Shown one piece after another: positions 34,852-44,752 of a DNA stretch of 64,000 nucleotides. Below the pieces are notes generated by a model that saw nothing but the letters and a program-made list of their open reading frames with translations, had not been told where the DNA came from and made no database searches. The stretch spans positions 229,082-293,081 of the forward strand of contig SHXZ01000001.1 in assembly GCA_009693045.1 (NCBI GenBank), read 5' to 3'. Both the position numbers and the translations under genes were made by a program. This DNA is from Dehalococcoidia bacterium (GTDB lineage Bacteria > Chloroflexota > Dehalococcoidia > Lucifugimonadales > SHYT01). The first letter of the stretch is position 1; every line of letters begins with the position of its first letter.

Positions 34852-36084
34852 CTACCGCTGCGGCGCCTCGGTGAAGGTTACCTTCGCGGTACCCTCGTCG
34901 CTCCCGCGCATATACGCCACCGTGGCGCTCTGGCCTGCCTTGAACCGCTCGCGCAGAAGCGCATTAAGGTCACGCACCCGCTGCAACGGGGTGTCGTCCA
35001 CCTGCAGCAACACGTCCCCGGCCCTGAGCCCGGCCTGGAACGCTGGCCCGCTCCGCGAGATCCGGACGATGATGACGCCCTTCCGGACGCGCAGGCCCAG
35101 ATCCATCGCCCGCGAGGGGCTAAGTTCGTCCACCGACGCGCCCATCCACGCCCACGGCACTCGCCCCTGCTCCATCAGGACGCGCGCCACCGGCGCCGCC
35201 GTGAACGAGCTGACGGCGAAGCCAATGCCCTGTCCGCCCCCCTCGCGCGCCCCGATCGTGTTGATACCGACGATCTCCGCGTTCAGGTTCAGCAACGGCC
35301 CGCCGCTGTTCCCCTCGTTGATCGCCGCGTCCGTTTGCACCAGGTCGCTGAGCACGTCGGCCTCGACCGAAATGCTCCGTTCCAGCGCGCCAATCACGCC
35401 CACCGTCACGGTCGGGCCACCCGCCAGACCGAGCGCGTTGCCAATCGCGACCACCCAGTCCCCGACACGGTACGAGTCGGGGACTGCGAACACGAGCGCG
35501 CGCAGCGGCTGCGGCGCGGCTATCTTGATGACCGCCAGGTCTATCGTCGCGTCCTTGCCCACGATCTCGGCCACGTACGTCTGCTCGTCGTCCGTCGTGA
35601 CCTCAATGCGGGTCGCGTTGGCGACGACGTGCTCGTTGGTGAGAATGTACCCGCGCGGGTCAATGATGACGCCGGACCCGGATTGAATGGGGCTTACGAC
35701 CCGGAAAAACTGATCAATGAGCTGCGCGCGTACGGCAATTCCCACGACGGCGGGTCGCGCTTTCGCCACCACGTCCGCAAAGCAGAGCTCAATCGCGGGC
35801 GGGCGCGTCGCACGTCCGTCGGCAGGAGTCGTGGGCGGCACGAGCGTCGTGCCCGCCCTTGAAACGCTTTCTGAAGCGGCGGCTGGAGCAACGGAGGGGG
35901 TAGACGCGGCAGGCTGGACGGACTGGTGCGCCTCGCCGGACGGCGTCTCAGCAGCCGCTGCGTCCTGGCTGGCGGCAGGCGCAGCGCGCTGCTTGGGCTG
36001 GTCCAAGCTGCCCGTGCATCCCGCAAGCGCCAGGAGGACACAGTTCGCAGCCACCGTCAGCCCCAGCAAGACTTTTCGTCGCAT
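34852..36084 (-). CDS. HtrA/DegP-like trypsin-fold serine protease, lipoprotein
   Basis: Envelope quality-control protease of 410 residues. An N-terminal signal with lipobox LALAGC (Cys22) predicts a lipid anchor, followed by a Pro/Ala/Ser-rich linker. Catalytic triad: His in ILTNEHVV, Asp in DATIDLAVIKI, Ser in INEGNSGGPLL. One PDZ domain follows (GVIIVRISRSGPAFQAGLRAGDVLLQVDDTPLQRVRDL). ATG 36084. Monocistronic, with gaps on both sides. Confidence 0.94.
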   Translation of the reverse strand: MRRKVLLGLTVAANCVLLALAGCTGSLDQPKQRAAPAASQDAAAAETPSGEAHQSVQPAASTPSVAPAAASESVSRAGTTLVPPTTPADGRATRPPAIELCFADVVAKARPAVVGIAVRAQLIDQFFRVVSPIQSGSGVIIDPRGYILTNEHVVANATRIEVTTDDEQTYVAEIVGKDATIDLAVIKIAAPQPLRALVFAVPDSYRVGDWVVAIGNALGLAGGPTVTVGVIGALERSISVEADVLSDLVQTDAAINEGNSGGPLLNLNAEIVGINTIGAREGGGQGIGFAVSSFTAAPVARVLMEQGRVPWAWMGASVDELSPSRAMDLGLRVRKGVIIVRISRSGPAFQAGLRAGDVLLQVDDTPLQRVRDLNALLRERFKAGQSATVAYMRGSDEGTAKVTFTEAPQR

Positions 36085-36475
36085 CGTTCCTCGTCAACCT
36101 CGTATAGGCTTGCGGTTCTGCCAGGGGTTATCGCTACGGAAATGGATTTGTCCGTCCACGCGCCGCAGTGTCAAGACCGGTTTGTAGTCTGAAATTTAGG
36201 GGAGAACCTTGGCCCGCCTAAAGAGAACGTTTGCCAACCTAAAAGGTTGTCTGGAAGATAACCAGCGGTTTAGGCGAGCTGGCGGGAGCGTTCCTCACCT
36301 ACACCCCTGGCGGCCTCTGGTTTGTCCCCCCTCTCCGACTCGGAGAGGGGGGACAAAAACGGTGAGGTTTTCGTGCAGGCACACTATCGCCAACTGGAGG
36401 CAACGGCCTGACGACCTGGTTTCCAGCCGAGCCCCGCACCGTTTGCGCTTCCGGAGCATGGCAGCCGCTGGAGCG
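36085..36475. other. Intergenic region with a strong hairpin
   Basis: No gene seen. CCCCCCTCTCCGACTCGGAGAGGGGGG at about 36328-36354 could be a family-A relative or the terminator of the minus-strand rplY gene. Confidence 0.45.
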
Positions 36476-37144
36476 CTATCGTTGGCCTTCCCTGGACTGC
36501 CCTTCCTCCGCAGGCGCTGCGCCTTCTGTAGTCGCCTCGCCCTCCGCGGCAGCTGCCGCAGGGGCGGTCTCCTCCACCACGCGTGGCGGCATGTTAGCCT
36601 GGATGACCACCTGCTCCGGGTCGCTCACGAGTGTCACACCGGCGGGGAGCTTGAGGTCCCGCGCGCGAATGGACATGCCGACGTCTTCAAGTACCGAAAT
36701 GTCCACCTCAATGGCGGCCGGCGCTTCCAGGGGAAGACTCTCCACCAACAACTCGCGAACCGGCTGCACCAGGATGCCGCCCTTGCGCACGGCGGGCGCG
36801 TCGTTCACGATGTGCACCGGTACCTGGAACTCCAGCTTCTGCGTCACGTCCACACGGAGGAAGTCAACGTGCTGAACCTCCACCGTGATGGGGCTGAACT
36901 TGATATCCCGCACGAAGCAGATGTTAGGCTGGGCGTTGCCGTCCACCTGCACGGACACGGGGCGGTTCCGTCCAACGTGCACCAACACGCGGCGGAGCGT
37001 CGCCGCGTCCGTCTGGAGCGCCTGCGACTCAAAGTCCGGGCCGTAAAGGTGAATCGGCGTGATCCCGGCCTTGCGCAGCGTCTTAACTTTTTTGCCCAGC
37101 ACCTGGCGCGGCTGAGCCTGGAGTGTCGTCATCTGGCTAACCAA
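36476..37144 (-). CDS. rplY: 50S ribosomal protein bL25, CTC type
   Basis: A 5S-rRNA-binding ribosomal protein with a C-terminal extension. The gene is the 3' part of the 408-codon ORF-track entry. I start at TTG 37144 (MVSQMTTLQAQPRQVLGKKVKTLRKAGITPIHLYGPDFES), which has AGAGGAG eight bases upstream; ATG 37132 is the alternative. L25 domain residues 1-100, TL5-like beta domain (FQVPVHIVNDAPAVRKGGILVQPVRELLVESLPLEAPAAIEVDISVLE), then a Glu/Ala-rich tail. A TACAAT box about 65 bases upstream may be the promoter. Confidence 0.93.
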   Translation of the reverse strand: MVSQMTTLQAQPRQVLGKKVKTLRKAGITPIHLYGPDFESQALQTDAATLRRVLVHVGRNRPVSVQVDGNAQPNICFVRDIKFSPITVEVQHVDFLRVDVTQKLEFQVPVHIVNDAPAVRKGGILVQPVRELLVESLPLEAPAAIEVDISVLEDVGMSIRARDLKLPAGVTLVSDPEQVVIQANMPPRVVEETAPAAAAAEGEATTEGAAPAEEGQSREGQR

Positions 37145-37459
37145 GGTAATCTCCTCTGCCACATGGAATTTGGGTACTCTTGCTCGTGGCGAGCAAGGCG
37201 TCATGCTATTGTACCGCACCTGCGCTCCGCGCTCCAGACAGAGCCGCGGACGGCGCTCGTTCCCAGCCAGAAAGGCCCAGGTGTCATGATGAGCCGGAGT
37301 CCTTCCGCGTAATGACGGAGGCGAAGGATCCGAGGGAAGGCCCCTTCTCGCTGTCTCCCCTTCGTTCTCCCTATGCACCTCTGCGCGGTGTTCGTTCATC
37401 CCAATAAGTGCCAGGACGTTAACAAGGCCCGTCACTGGTGAGGGACACCGCCCCTTTCG
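37145..37459. other. Intergenic region between the divergent rplY and moeB genes
   Basis: No gene seen. It includes an imperfect GAGCCGG...GGATCC repeat piece near 37290. The ORFs listed here are N-terminal extensions or shadows. Confidence 0.4.
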
Positions 37460-37488
37460 TTGTCCGTCATGCGCTCCGGTTGTATAAT
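37460..37488 (+). promoter_or_regulatory. Promoter of the sulfur-handling cluster
   Basis: TTGTCC-17-TATAAT, about 120 bases upstream of moeB. Confidence 0.65.
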
Positions 37489-37610
37489 GACTGCGCCTCA
37501 GAGGGGACGTGACTTCGCAACTGCAGGCGCTCGCCGTCATGGTACGAAAGCGCACAGCCCCACGTAATTGAACACGCGTCCCAAGTTCGCCCAGACACCA
37601 GGAGGTCTCA

Positions 37611-38441
37611 ATGACACAGGAACTACGGCTCACACCGAAGCAGGTCAAGCGGTACAGCCGCCACATCATCATGGCCTCCGTGGGGAGCAAAGGGCAGCGC
37701 AAGCTCCTTCAATCCAAGGTCCTCATCATCGGCGCGGGCGGCTTGGGCTCCCCGTCCGCGGTGTACCTCACCCTCGCGGGCGTGGGCACCGTCGGCATCG
37801 TGGACTTTGACACTGTGGACATCTCCAACCTTCAGCGCCAGATCCTGCATCACGACAGCGACGTTGGCCGCCCCAAGGTCGTCTCCGCCCGGGAGACGTT
37901 GAAGTCGTTCAACCCCGACGTCAACGTCGTCACGCATGAGACGCGCCTCACGTCCGAAAACGCCATGGAGATCATCAGCCAGTACGACGTCGTGGTGAAC
38001 GGCGCGGACAACTTCCCGGCCCGCTACCTCGTCAACGACGCGTGCTACCTCCTCGGCAAGCCCCTCGTGGACGGCAGCATCCTCATCTTTGACGGCCAGG
38101 CCACCGTCTTCATGCCCGGCAAGGGCTGCTACCGCTGCCTCTTCCCGGAGCCGCCGCCCCCCGGCGCCGTCCCCAACTGCGCCGAGGCCGGCGTGCTCGG
38201 CGCGCTCACGGGCCTCGTCGGCAGCATCCAGGCGACCGAGACGCTCAAGCTCCTCATGGGTATCGGCGAGCCGCTCGTCTCCCGTCTGCTCCTCATAGAC
38301 GGCTTGGCCATGGACTTCCGCTCCGTCAAGCTCCGCCGCAACGTCAAGTGCCCCCTCTGCGGCGACAACCCCACCGTCAAGGAGCTCGTAGACTACGAGG
38401 TCTTCTGCGGCCTGGCCCCTACGCCTGTTGTCGCTCACTAA
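37611..38441 (+). CDS. moeB: ThiF/MoeB/MoeZ-family adenylyltransferase
   Basis: Adenylates the C-terminal Gly of a ubiquitin-like sulfur carrier. 276 residues with the ATP site KVLIIGAGGLGSPSAVYLTLAGVGTVGIVDFDTVDISNLQRQILH, the DNFPARYLVNDAC helix and PNCAEAGVLGALTGLVGSIQATETLK with the catalytic Cys. Zinc ligands CYRC and CPLC are present. There is no C-terminal rhodanese domain, unlike MoeZ. It lies 3 bases before cysM, so the carrier may feed cysteine synthesis as well as molybdopterin. No moaD or thiS gene is adjacent. Confidence 0.93.
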   Translation: MTQELRLTPKQVKRYSRHIIMASVGSKGQRKLLQSKVLIIGAGGLGSPSAVYLTLAGVGTVGIVDFDTVDISNLQRQILHHDSDVGRPKVVSARETLKSFNPDVNVVTHETRLTSENAMEIISQYDVVVNGADNFPARYLVNDACYLLGKPLVDGSILIFDGQATVFMPGKGCYRCLFPEPPPPGAVPNCAEAGVLGALTGLVGSIQATETLKLLMGIGEPLVSRLLLIDGLAMDFRSVKLRRNVKCPLCGDNPTVKELVDYEVFCGLAPTPVVAH

Positions 38442-38444
38442 GTC

Positions 38445-39437
38445 ATGGCTACACAACAGCGGAAAAGCGGTCCTTTCGGGCTCGACGCCGACCCTTACCG
38501 GGCGCGGGAGAGCATTCTGGACGCCATCGGCAACACGCCGCTGGTGCACCTGCGCCGCCTCAGCCCCAACGACCGCGTCCGCATCTACGCCAAGCTGGAG
38601 GGCCAGAACCCCAGCGGAAGCCTCAAGGATCGCATCGCCAAGTTCATGATTGAGAAGGCGGAGCAGGACGGCACCCTTACGCCCGGCAAGACCGTGCTGG
38701 AGCCGACTAGTGGCAACACCGGCATCGGCCTGGCGATGGTCTGCAAGGTCAAGGGCTACAAGCTCAAAGTTGTCATGCCCGACAGCGTCAGCGGTGAGCG
38801 CGCCCAGCTCCTCCGCGCCTATGGCGCCGAGGTCGTCTTCTCTGACGGCAAGCGCGGCACCAACTACTCCATCGTCGTCGCCCAGGAGATCCTCGCCAAA
38901 GAGCCAGGCAAATACTTCATGCCCTACCAGTACGGCAACCCTGCCAACCCGCTGGCGCACTACGAAACAACGGGGCCGGAGATCCTGGCCGCGTTGCCCC
39001 AGGTGGATGTCTTCATCGCGGGGCTTGGCACCGGCGGCACGCTCATGGGCGTGGGTCGGCGGCTCAAGGAGCACAACCCCAAGACGCGCGTCGTGGCCGT
39101 GGTGCCGCACCCGGACGACTTCATTCAGGGCCTGCGGAGCCTTGAGGAAGGTTACATTCCGCCCATCCTGGACCAGAGTATGCTTGACTCCCGGATGCTC
39201 ATGGAGAGCAAAGAGGGCTTCCTGGCCACTCGTGTGCTGATGGAGGAGGAAGGCATCTTCGCGGGCATCTCATCAGGCGCCGTCATCGCGGCGGCGTTGC
39301 GTCTGGCGCGCCGCATGGACACCGGCAACATCGTCTGCCTGCTCGCCGACGGCGGCTGGAAGTACCTCAGCACCGATCTGTGGTCCAAGGACTTCAGCGA
39401 GCTGGAGGCGGAAGTGAAGGGCAAGGTGTGGTGGTGA
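38445..39437 (+). CDS. cysM: PLP-dependent cysteine synthase
   Basis: Beta-replacement enzyme making cysteine. 330 residues with the PLP lysine in NPSGSLKDRIA, the TSGNTGIGLAMV phosphate loop, GTGGTLMGVGRRLKE and SSGAVIAAAL. Coupling to a ThiF/MoeB gene 3 bases upstream resembles the actinobacterial CysM system that takes sulfur from a protein thiocarboxylate, so this copy may prefer O-phosphoserine with such a donor. That substrate is inference. ATG 38445. Confidence 0.93.
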   Translation: MATQQRKSGPFGLDADPYRARESILDAIGNTPLVHLRRLSPNDRVRIYAKLEGQNPSGSLKDRIAKFMIEKAEQDGTLTPGKTVLEPTSGNTGIGLAMVCKVKGYKLKVVMPDSVSGERAQLLRAYGAEVVFSDGKRGTNYSIVVAQEILAKEPGKYFMPYQYGNPANPLAHYETTGPEILAALPQVDVFIAGLGTGGTLMGVGRRLKEHNPKTRVVAVVPHPDDFIQGLRSLEEGYIPPILDQSMLDSRMLMESKEGFLATRVLMEEEGIFAGISSGAVIAAALRLARRMDTGNIVCLLADGGWKYLSTDLWSKDFSELEAEVKGKVWW

Positions 39438-39586
39438 TCTTCGTAAAAGTTGTTCACGCGTGCGGGTGTACAGGCCTTCGGGCAATGGAGCCGTAGGATT
39501 TGTGTCCCTACAATCCGAGTCGCCGCCCTTGCTGGGCAGTCCCAAAGGGCGATTGTTTAGCGGTAGCCTGATGACTGAGGAACAGT

Positions 39587-39970
39587 GTGGGTATTACCCG
39601 ATCAGCCATTGAGGTAGGAGACCCGTAGGACGAGCGCTTCGAGCGGCTTGAGGCTCTCGTGGATATCGGCGCCACGTTTACGGTGATACCCGCCTCCTTT
39701 CTCCGGCGTCTTGGAGTTGCATCGCGTGAAACCATCAGATTCCGGTTGGCGGACGGCAGGGTGGTTGAGCGGCAGATCGGCGAGACCTAGGTTAGGGTTG
39801 AAGGAAAGCTCGTCAACACTGTCGTCGTCTTTGGTGACGAAGATGCCCTGCCGTTGTTGGGTGTGTACACCCTTGAGCGCGCTTTGCTAGCCATGGACCC
39901 ACTCAAAAGGAGACTCGTTCCCACCGAGGCACTCTTGGCAGGCTTTGCCCACGCAGCGGACCCGCACTAA
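39587..39970 (+). pseudogene. Retropepsin-like protease remnant, two in-frame TAG codons
   Basis: The frame from GTG 39587 reads SAIEVGDP*DERFERLEALVDIGATFTVIPASFLRRLGVAS...VVERQIGET*VRVEGKLVNTVVVFGDEDALPLLGVYTLERALLAMDP... and ends at TAA 39968. It aligns throughout with the intact gene at 9433-9789. The first TAG falls at a Gln position and the second at a Trp position (TGG to TAG). The active-site DTGA has become DIGA. All three changes point to decay. It interrupts the sulfur cluster between cysM and the tusA-like gene. Confidence 0.85.
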
Positions 39971-39983
39971 TGGAGGCGGCAAC

Positions 39984-40229
39984 ATGAGCACCGCAGTAAC
40001 CCCAGACCTCGTCATCGACGCGTCCAAGACCCTGTGCCCGGTGCCGGTGCTCAAGGCGCGGCAGGGCATGGATCAGCTCAAGCGCGGCCAGGTGCTCAAG
40101 CTCATCGCCACCGACCCCGGCTCCAAGGCGGACATCCCAAGCTTCGCCAGGGTCGCCGGCCACGAGCTCGTCAGCACTGAGCACTCGGCCAAACAGTTCG
40201 TGTTCCTGGTGAGGAAGGGAGGGAAGTAG
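39984..40229 (+). CDS. TusA/SirA-like sulfur-carrier protein
   Basis: An 81-residue protein: VIDASKTLCPVPVLKARQGMDQLKRGQVLKLIATDPGSKADIPSFARVAGHELV. The CPxPxxxxK motif carries the persulfide Cys of TusA-type sulfur carriers. ATG 39984 follows GGAGGCGGCAAC. It is co-transcribed with the DsrE-like gene (2-base gap), a common pairing in sulfur relay systems. Confidence 0.93.
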   Translation: MSTAVTPDLVIDASKTLCPVPVLKARQGMDQLKRGQVLKLIATDPGSKADIPSFARVAGHELVSTEHSAKQFVFLVRKGGK

Positions 40230-40231
40230 CA

Positions 40232-40774
40232 ATGGTGACTACAGCGGAACGCCTGCTGCAAGACAACCTGTCACTCTTTGAAGCGATGCACAAGCAAGCC
40301 CACGACAACGAGCCCAAGCGCGTCGCCATCGTCGCGTCAAAGGGTACCCTGGACATGGTCTATCCGCCGCTCATCCTCGCCAGCTCCGCGGCCGCCATGG
40401 GCATGGAATGCGCGGTGTTCTTCACGTTCTACGGCCTGAACGCCCTGCACAAGACCAAGTCGCGGTCGCTCCAAGTGTCCCCCATCGCCAACCCCGCGGC
40501 GCCCATGCCCGTGCCAAACATCCTCGGCGCAATCCCAGGCATGACCAGCGTGGCCACCTGGATGCTGAAGAGCATGATGCGCAAGCAGAACGTGCCAACC
40601 GCCGCCGAGCTGATCAAGGTCTGCCAGGACTCCGGTGTCAAGCTCATCGCCTGCACCACCACGATGGGCGTCATGGGCGTCAAAGAGGAGGACCTGATCC
40701 CAGGCGTGAACATGGAGGGCGCCGCCGCGTTTCTGGAGTTCGCGTCCAAGGCCCACGTCACGCTGTTCGTCTAA
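40232..40774 (+). CDS. DsrE/DsrF-like family protein (DsrE2 type)
   Basis: A 180-residue protein with KRVAIVASKGTLDMVYPPLILASSAAAMGMECAVFFTFYGLNALHK, an internal hydrophobic stretch, and GVKLIACTTTMGVMGVKEEDLIPGV. The conserved Cys in LIACTTTMG is the predicted persulfide site. The protein lies directly after the TusA-like gene and probably exchanges sulfane sulfur with it. ATG 40232 has GGGAGGGAAG upstream. Confidence 0.9.
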   Translation: MVTTAERLLQDNLSLFEAMHKQAHDNEPKRVAIVASKGTLDMVYPPLILASSAAAMGMECAVFFTFYGLNALHKTKSRSLQVSPIANPAAPMPVPNILGAIPGMTSVATWMLKSMMRKQNVPTAAELIKVCQDSGVKLIACTTTMGVMGVKEEDLIPGVNMEGAAAFLEFASKAHVTLFV

Positions 40775-40793
40775 TGCTCCTGGAGACATCGCC

Positions 40794-41135
40794 ATGGCGG
40801 ACACAGCGCACAGGCCGGACGATGCTGAGCAAGCGCGACTGGAGTCACTCCTCCAAGAGGCGCTCGTCGGCGTCTACTTGAAGGCGCAGGTGGAATGTGG
40901 CTACAACGCGAGAGCGTTCCACGCCATGCTCACCACGGATGGCGCACTGAAAACGGCCAAGCACGTCCTGCAGCCTGGCGATCCGCCTGAAAACGTCGTA
41001 GAGTTCTATCGGTTTGGCCGCCCTGACCTGCTGCTGGAGGCATTCACACTGAGGAGGGAGTTCCAGCCGCTGTTCACCGACCAAGAGCGGGCGGAGGCCT
41101 TGAGGCGGCTAAGGCTCCTGGGCTATATTCGGTAG
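40794..41135 (+). CDS. Uncharacterised protein in the sulfur cluster
   Basis: A 113-residue mainly helical protein (EQARLESLLQEALVGVYLKAQVECGYNARAFHAMLTTDGALKTAKHVLQPGDPPENVVEFYRFGRPDLLLEAFTLRREFQPLFTDQERAEALRRLRLLGYIR). No known motif. ATG 40794 follows GGAGAC. Its position between the DsrE-like and rhodanese genes is the only hint of function. Confidence 0.7.
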   Translation: MADTAHRPDDAEQARLESLLQEALVGVYLKAQVECGYNARAFHAMLTTDGALKTAKHVLQPGDPPENVVEFYRFGRPDLLLEAFTLRREFQPLFTDQERAEALRRLRLLGYIR

Positions 41136-41170
41136 CGAGACATCGCAAACCCAAGAGGAGGGCGGAGCCT

Positions 41171-42019
<849 letters not shown>

Positions 42020-42326
42020 CAGCCCTCGCTCCGCAGGGCATTGAGGTTGTTTTTCCCTTGATGGGGAGAGTTGCGCCAGTTCTGTATGAGAGTGGCGCAA
42101 AGTAGCACTGCCATTCTGAGGGAGCGGAAGCGACCGAGGAATCTCTCCGCGTGTTGTTGACCGCCCAGGTACCTGCGGAGATTCCGCGCTCCGCTCAGAA
42201 GGGTAGGAAAAGTCCCCTCTTGAATAGATCTCACCAGCCCGTTCTTCCTGAGACCCAAAGGGCCCTGACCAGGAGCAACGCGAAGGGGAACGGGTTTCTC
42301 GAAGGACGAGCGGGCGGAGTACGCCT
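42020..42326 (+). other. Intergenic region with a scattered repeat
   Basis: CATTCTGAGGGAGCGGAAGCGACCGAGGAATCTCTCC at 42112-42150 is one of the genome-wide CATTCTGAG...GAGGAATCTC repeats. No gene seen. Confidence 0.5.
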
Positions 42327-42716
42327 ATGACTGCCCAAGGTTCACAACACCAACCCCAGCCGGCTGCCGCGGAAGCTGTCCTCCAGCACACCGCTGACCA
42401 CCTTGCCCAAGTGTTGCTGGAAACAGCGGCCGCCGTGGTCCCCTTTCCCGCCTTCTACGGCTCGGAAGTCATCAAGGCGCTGGAACTGGAGACGCCCACG
42501 GGCTACCCAGACCGGGGTTGCGTCGTCATCTGCCCCGATGGCCAGCTCTACGAGCTGGACATCGGGCTCATCCCCGCTCCGACGGATGTCGGGGGGGTGG
42601 ACGGGGTGGAGCTGTTCAGGGACCTAGACCTTCCACCCGCCGAATACGTCGCCTACGCATGTCTGGCAGTCCAGGCGCTGGCGGAGCGTCTCGCCCCGCA
42701 AAAGAGCGCCCGCTGA
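42327..42716 (+). CDS. Uncharacterised protein
   Basis: A 129-residue soluble protein (HTADHLAQVLLETAAAVVPFPAFYGSEVIKALELETPTGYPDRGCVVICPDGQLYELDIGLIPAPTDVGGVDGVELFRDLDLPPAEYVAYACLAVQALAERLA). No motif recognised. ATG 42327 has GCGGAG upstream. Convergent with rnhA-moaC. Confidence 0.65.
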   Translation: MTAQGSQHQPQPAAAEAVLQHTADHLAQVLLETAAAVVPFPAFYGSEVIKALELETPTGYPDRGCVVICPDGQLYELDIGLIPAPTDVGGVDGVELFRDLDLPPAEYVAYACLAVQALAERLAPQKSAR

Positions 42717-42845
42717 CCAGGCGCTGACGGTGTGCGTGGCGCAATACCAACGCTGCGTTAAAGTGCCTTGAGCGCCCAGATGTCGTTCCGCGCAGTGGTG
42801 ATGCGGTGGAAAGGAGAGCCACGCATGACGTGGCGATGGGGACCG

Positions 42846-43883
42846 CTACTCCAGCACGATCTCCCCGCTCTTGCCGCCGCGCTTCTGCACCAGCCGCACG
42901 TCCTGGATGCGCATCGCGCGGTCCACCGCCTTGCACATGTCGTAGATCGTCAGCGCGGCGACAGACACGGCCGTCAGCGCCTCCATCTCCACGCCCGTGC
43001 GCCCGACCGTCCGCGCCGTCGCGGTGATGAGCACCGCGTGGTTCGCCTCGTCCAGCTCCAGGTCCACGCCGACGAAGCTGAGCGGCAGCGGGTGGCACAG
43101 CGGAATGAGTTGCGAGGTCTGCTTCGCGGCCATGATGCCCGCCAGCCGCGCCGTCGCGAGCACGTCACCCTTCTCCACCTGCCCCGCACGGATGAGCGCC
43201 AGCGTTTCCGGTTTCATCACTACGGCGCCCTTCGCGACCGCCTCCCGCTGCGTCTCGCCCTTGCCGCCCACGTCAACCATCGTCGCGCGTCCCTGCTCGT
43301 CCAGGTGGGTGAGGCGCGCAGGCGTAGCGGCCTGAGGAGACTGCCTTTCTTCCGAAGGTGGGGGATTCTCTACTCCTGTTCCCAAAGAGTGCTCAGCTTC
43401 CTGTGAGAGGTTTCTTGGGAGGGTGTGGGAACCCTTCTCTTCCGAAAGAAGGGTCCGCACAGCGCCGCTCTCAAGCGGGCAAGCGGGCGGCTGTCCCCCC
43501 GTGCCCGCGCGCCACTGCGCGTGCGAGTTCGCCTCCTCGTTGCCCCCGTGGCCGTCGTGGCCGCGCACCCACCGCCACGCCACCTTCCGCGCACCGGCCA
43601 CCTCGTCCAGTTTGGCCCACAGGTCCGTGTTGGCGCGGCGCTGCCAGCCCTTCGTCATCGTGTTGATCACGTACAGGCTGTCAGAGACCACCGTCACCTC
43701 GGCGCCGGGGAGCGTCGCCTCTAGCCCGCGGATGGCGGCCGTGACCTCCATCCGCTGGTTCGTCGTCCCGCGCTCCGCGCCGGACAGGTGGGTGTGGCGC
43801 TCGTCCTGCTCAAGGATAGCGCCCCAGCCGCCGTGTCGGGTCTGCGTGTTGCACGCGCCGTCTGTGTAGAGGGTGAAGGTCAT
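42846..43883 (-). CDS. Ribonuclease HI - MoaC fusion with a repeat-encoded linker
   Basis: One 345-residue frame. Residues 1-125: RNase HI with D8 (YTDGA), E46 (NQRMEVTA), D68 (VVSDSLY) and the RGHDGHGG His loop; the usual fourth Asp in NExxD is Asn119 (NEEANSHA). Residues 190-345: MoaC (cyclic pyranopterin monophosphate synthase) with [31 protein letters not shown] and [29 protein letters not shown]. Both enzymes look near full length. The linker (about 130-190) includes a family-C hairpin repeat (43401-43458), so the fusion may have arisen when a repeat removed the stop. A fusion of these two functions has no obvious metabolic logic. Confidence 0.9.
   Translation of the reverse strand: MTFTLYTDGACNTQTRHGGWGAILEQDERHTHLSGAERGTTNQRMEVTAAIRGLEATLPGAEVTVVSDSLYVINTMTKGWQRRANTDLWAKLDEVAGARKVAWRWVRGHDGHGGNEEANSHAQWRAGTGGQPPACPLESGAVRTLLSEEKGSHTLPRNLSQEAEHSLGTGVENPPPSEERQSPQAATPARLTHLDEQGRATMVDVGGKGETQREAVAKGAVVMKPETLALIRAGQVEKGDVLATARLAGIMAAKQTSQLIPLCHPLPLSFVGVDLELDEANHAVLITATARTVGRTGVEMEALTAVSVAALTIYDMCKAVDRAMRIQDVRLVQKRGGKSGEIVLE
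43401..43458. repeat. Family-C hairpin repeat inside the rnhA-moaC frame
   Basis: AGGTTTCTTGGGAGGGTGTGGGAACCCTTCTCTTCCGAAAGAAGGGTCC matches the layout of the 9015-9080 and 24171-24223 units. It encodes linker residues of about 142-161 of the fusion. Confidence 0.75.
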
Positions 43884-43984
43884 AGTGTTGATGCCGCCTC
43901 AGGCAGAGCCGGCTTTGCTCCAAAATGGCCTTCTGCTCCATTACTCACGGGGCTGCTCCTATAATGTCTGCTGTTGCAAAAGTC

Positions 43985-44752
43985 TCAAGCTGCCAACTCT
44001 TCCTTTACGGCTTCGCGTTCAGCCTAAGGAACGGCTTTCACGTCGTAATTAGTAAGCGCATCCACGACCTGTTGAGACACCAACTGACCTTGGTCGTTCA
44101 GAATGGCATACGCCTTGGCATTCGATTGCCTAGTTTCCTTTGTATCTTCCCATCGACCAATAAAGTTCAATGTTTCAGCTTTTGTCGGCCTTGTGATTGC
44201 CTCTACTATCCGCTCCGACTGGGCCTAGGATTTGGGGATTACAAATTAAAAGTGATGATTGTATCCCGTCTTTCCGGTAAATGTCACATCGGGCGTATAG
44301 CGAACGCCACTTAAGTCCAACCAGTCAGTGACATCCTCGTAAAACAGGCTCGCTACAAGCGGTACGGCGACATAGCACAGGTCATTGATAGCAAGTATTG
44401 CCTGAATAAGATTGTGTTTGTGCATTGGGAAGGTTTGACTAGAAGTATGGACTTTCAGTATGCCTTCGGGGTTTTGGACTCCAAACCCAGCCAAGGTTGC
44501 GCGAAGCAATTGTTGACGCTTTGGCGTGTCCAGTTTGCATCCCGATTGCTCCAGGCCCCGAATGGTAAAGCCGTCATCAGTTAGTTGAAAACCGCCGTCC
44601 TGCCGCCTGAGGTAAATCTGAATATAGTCGTTGTGCCGGTCAAGATATGGCGTCGTAATTGCAGTCCAGCCATCGTCAAGTTGACGCAAGGACGTTTTGT
44701 CTTTCAACCAGGCGGAATACCTGTCCATTAGCGGCTGCAATTCGCTGGTCAT
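43985..44752 (-). pseudogene. DUF1828/DUF1829-like protein, broken by three stops
   Basis: ATG 44752 overlaps the upstream stop (ATGA). The frame reads ...[68 protein letters not shown]..., typical of DUF1828, then [116 protein letters not shown]. The post-stop sequence fits DUF1829. Three in-frame stops mark a decayed gene. The region is much more AT-rich than its surroundings. Confidence 0.8.

Noticed and set aside
36476-37702. 408-codon form of the bL25 protein
   Set aside because: The first 185 codons cross repeats and the promoter region and show no protein pattern; the L25 fold starts at about 37144.
37623-39110. 495-codon minus-strand ORF over moeB and cysM
   Set aside because: Antisense shadow; spans two certain genes.
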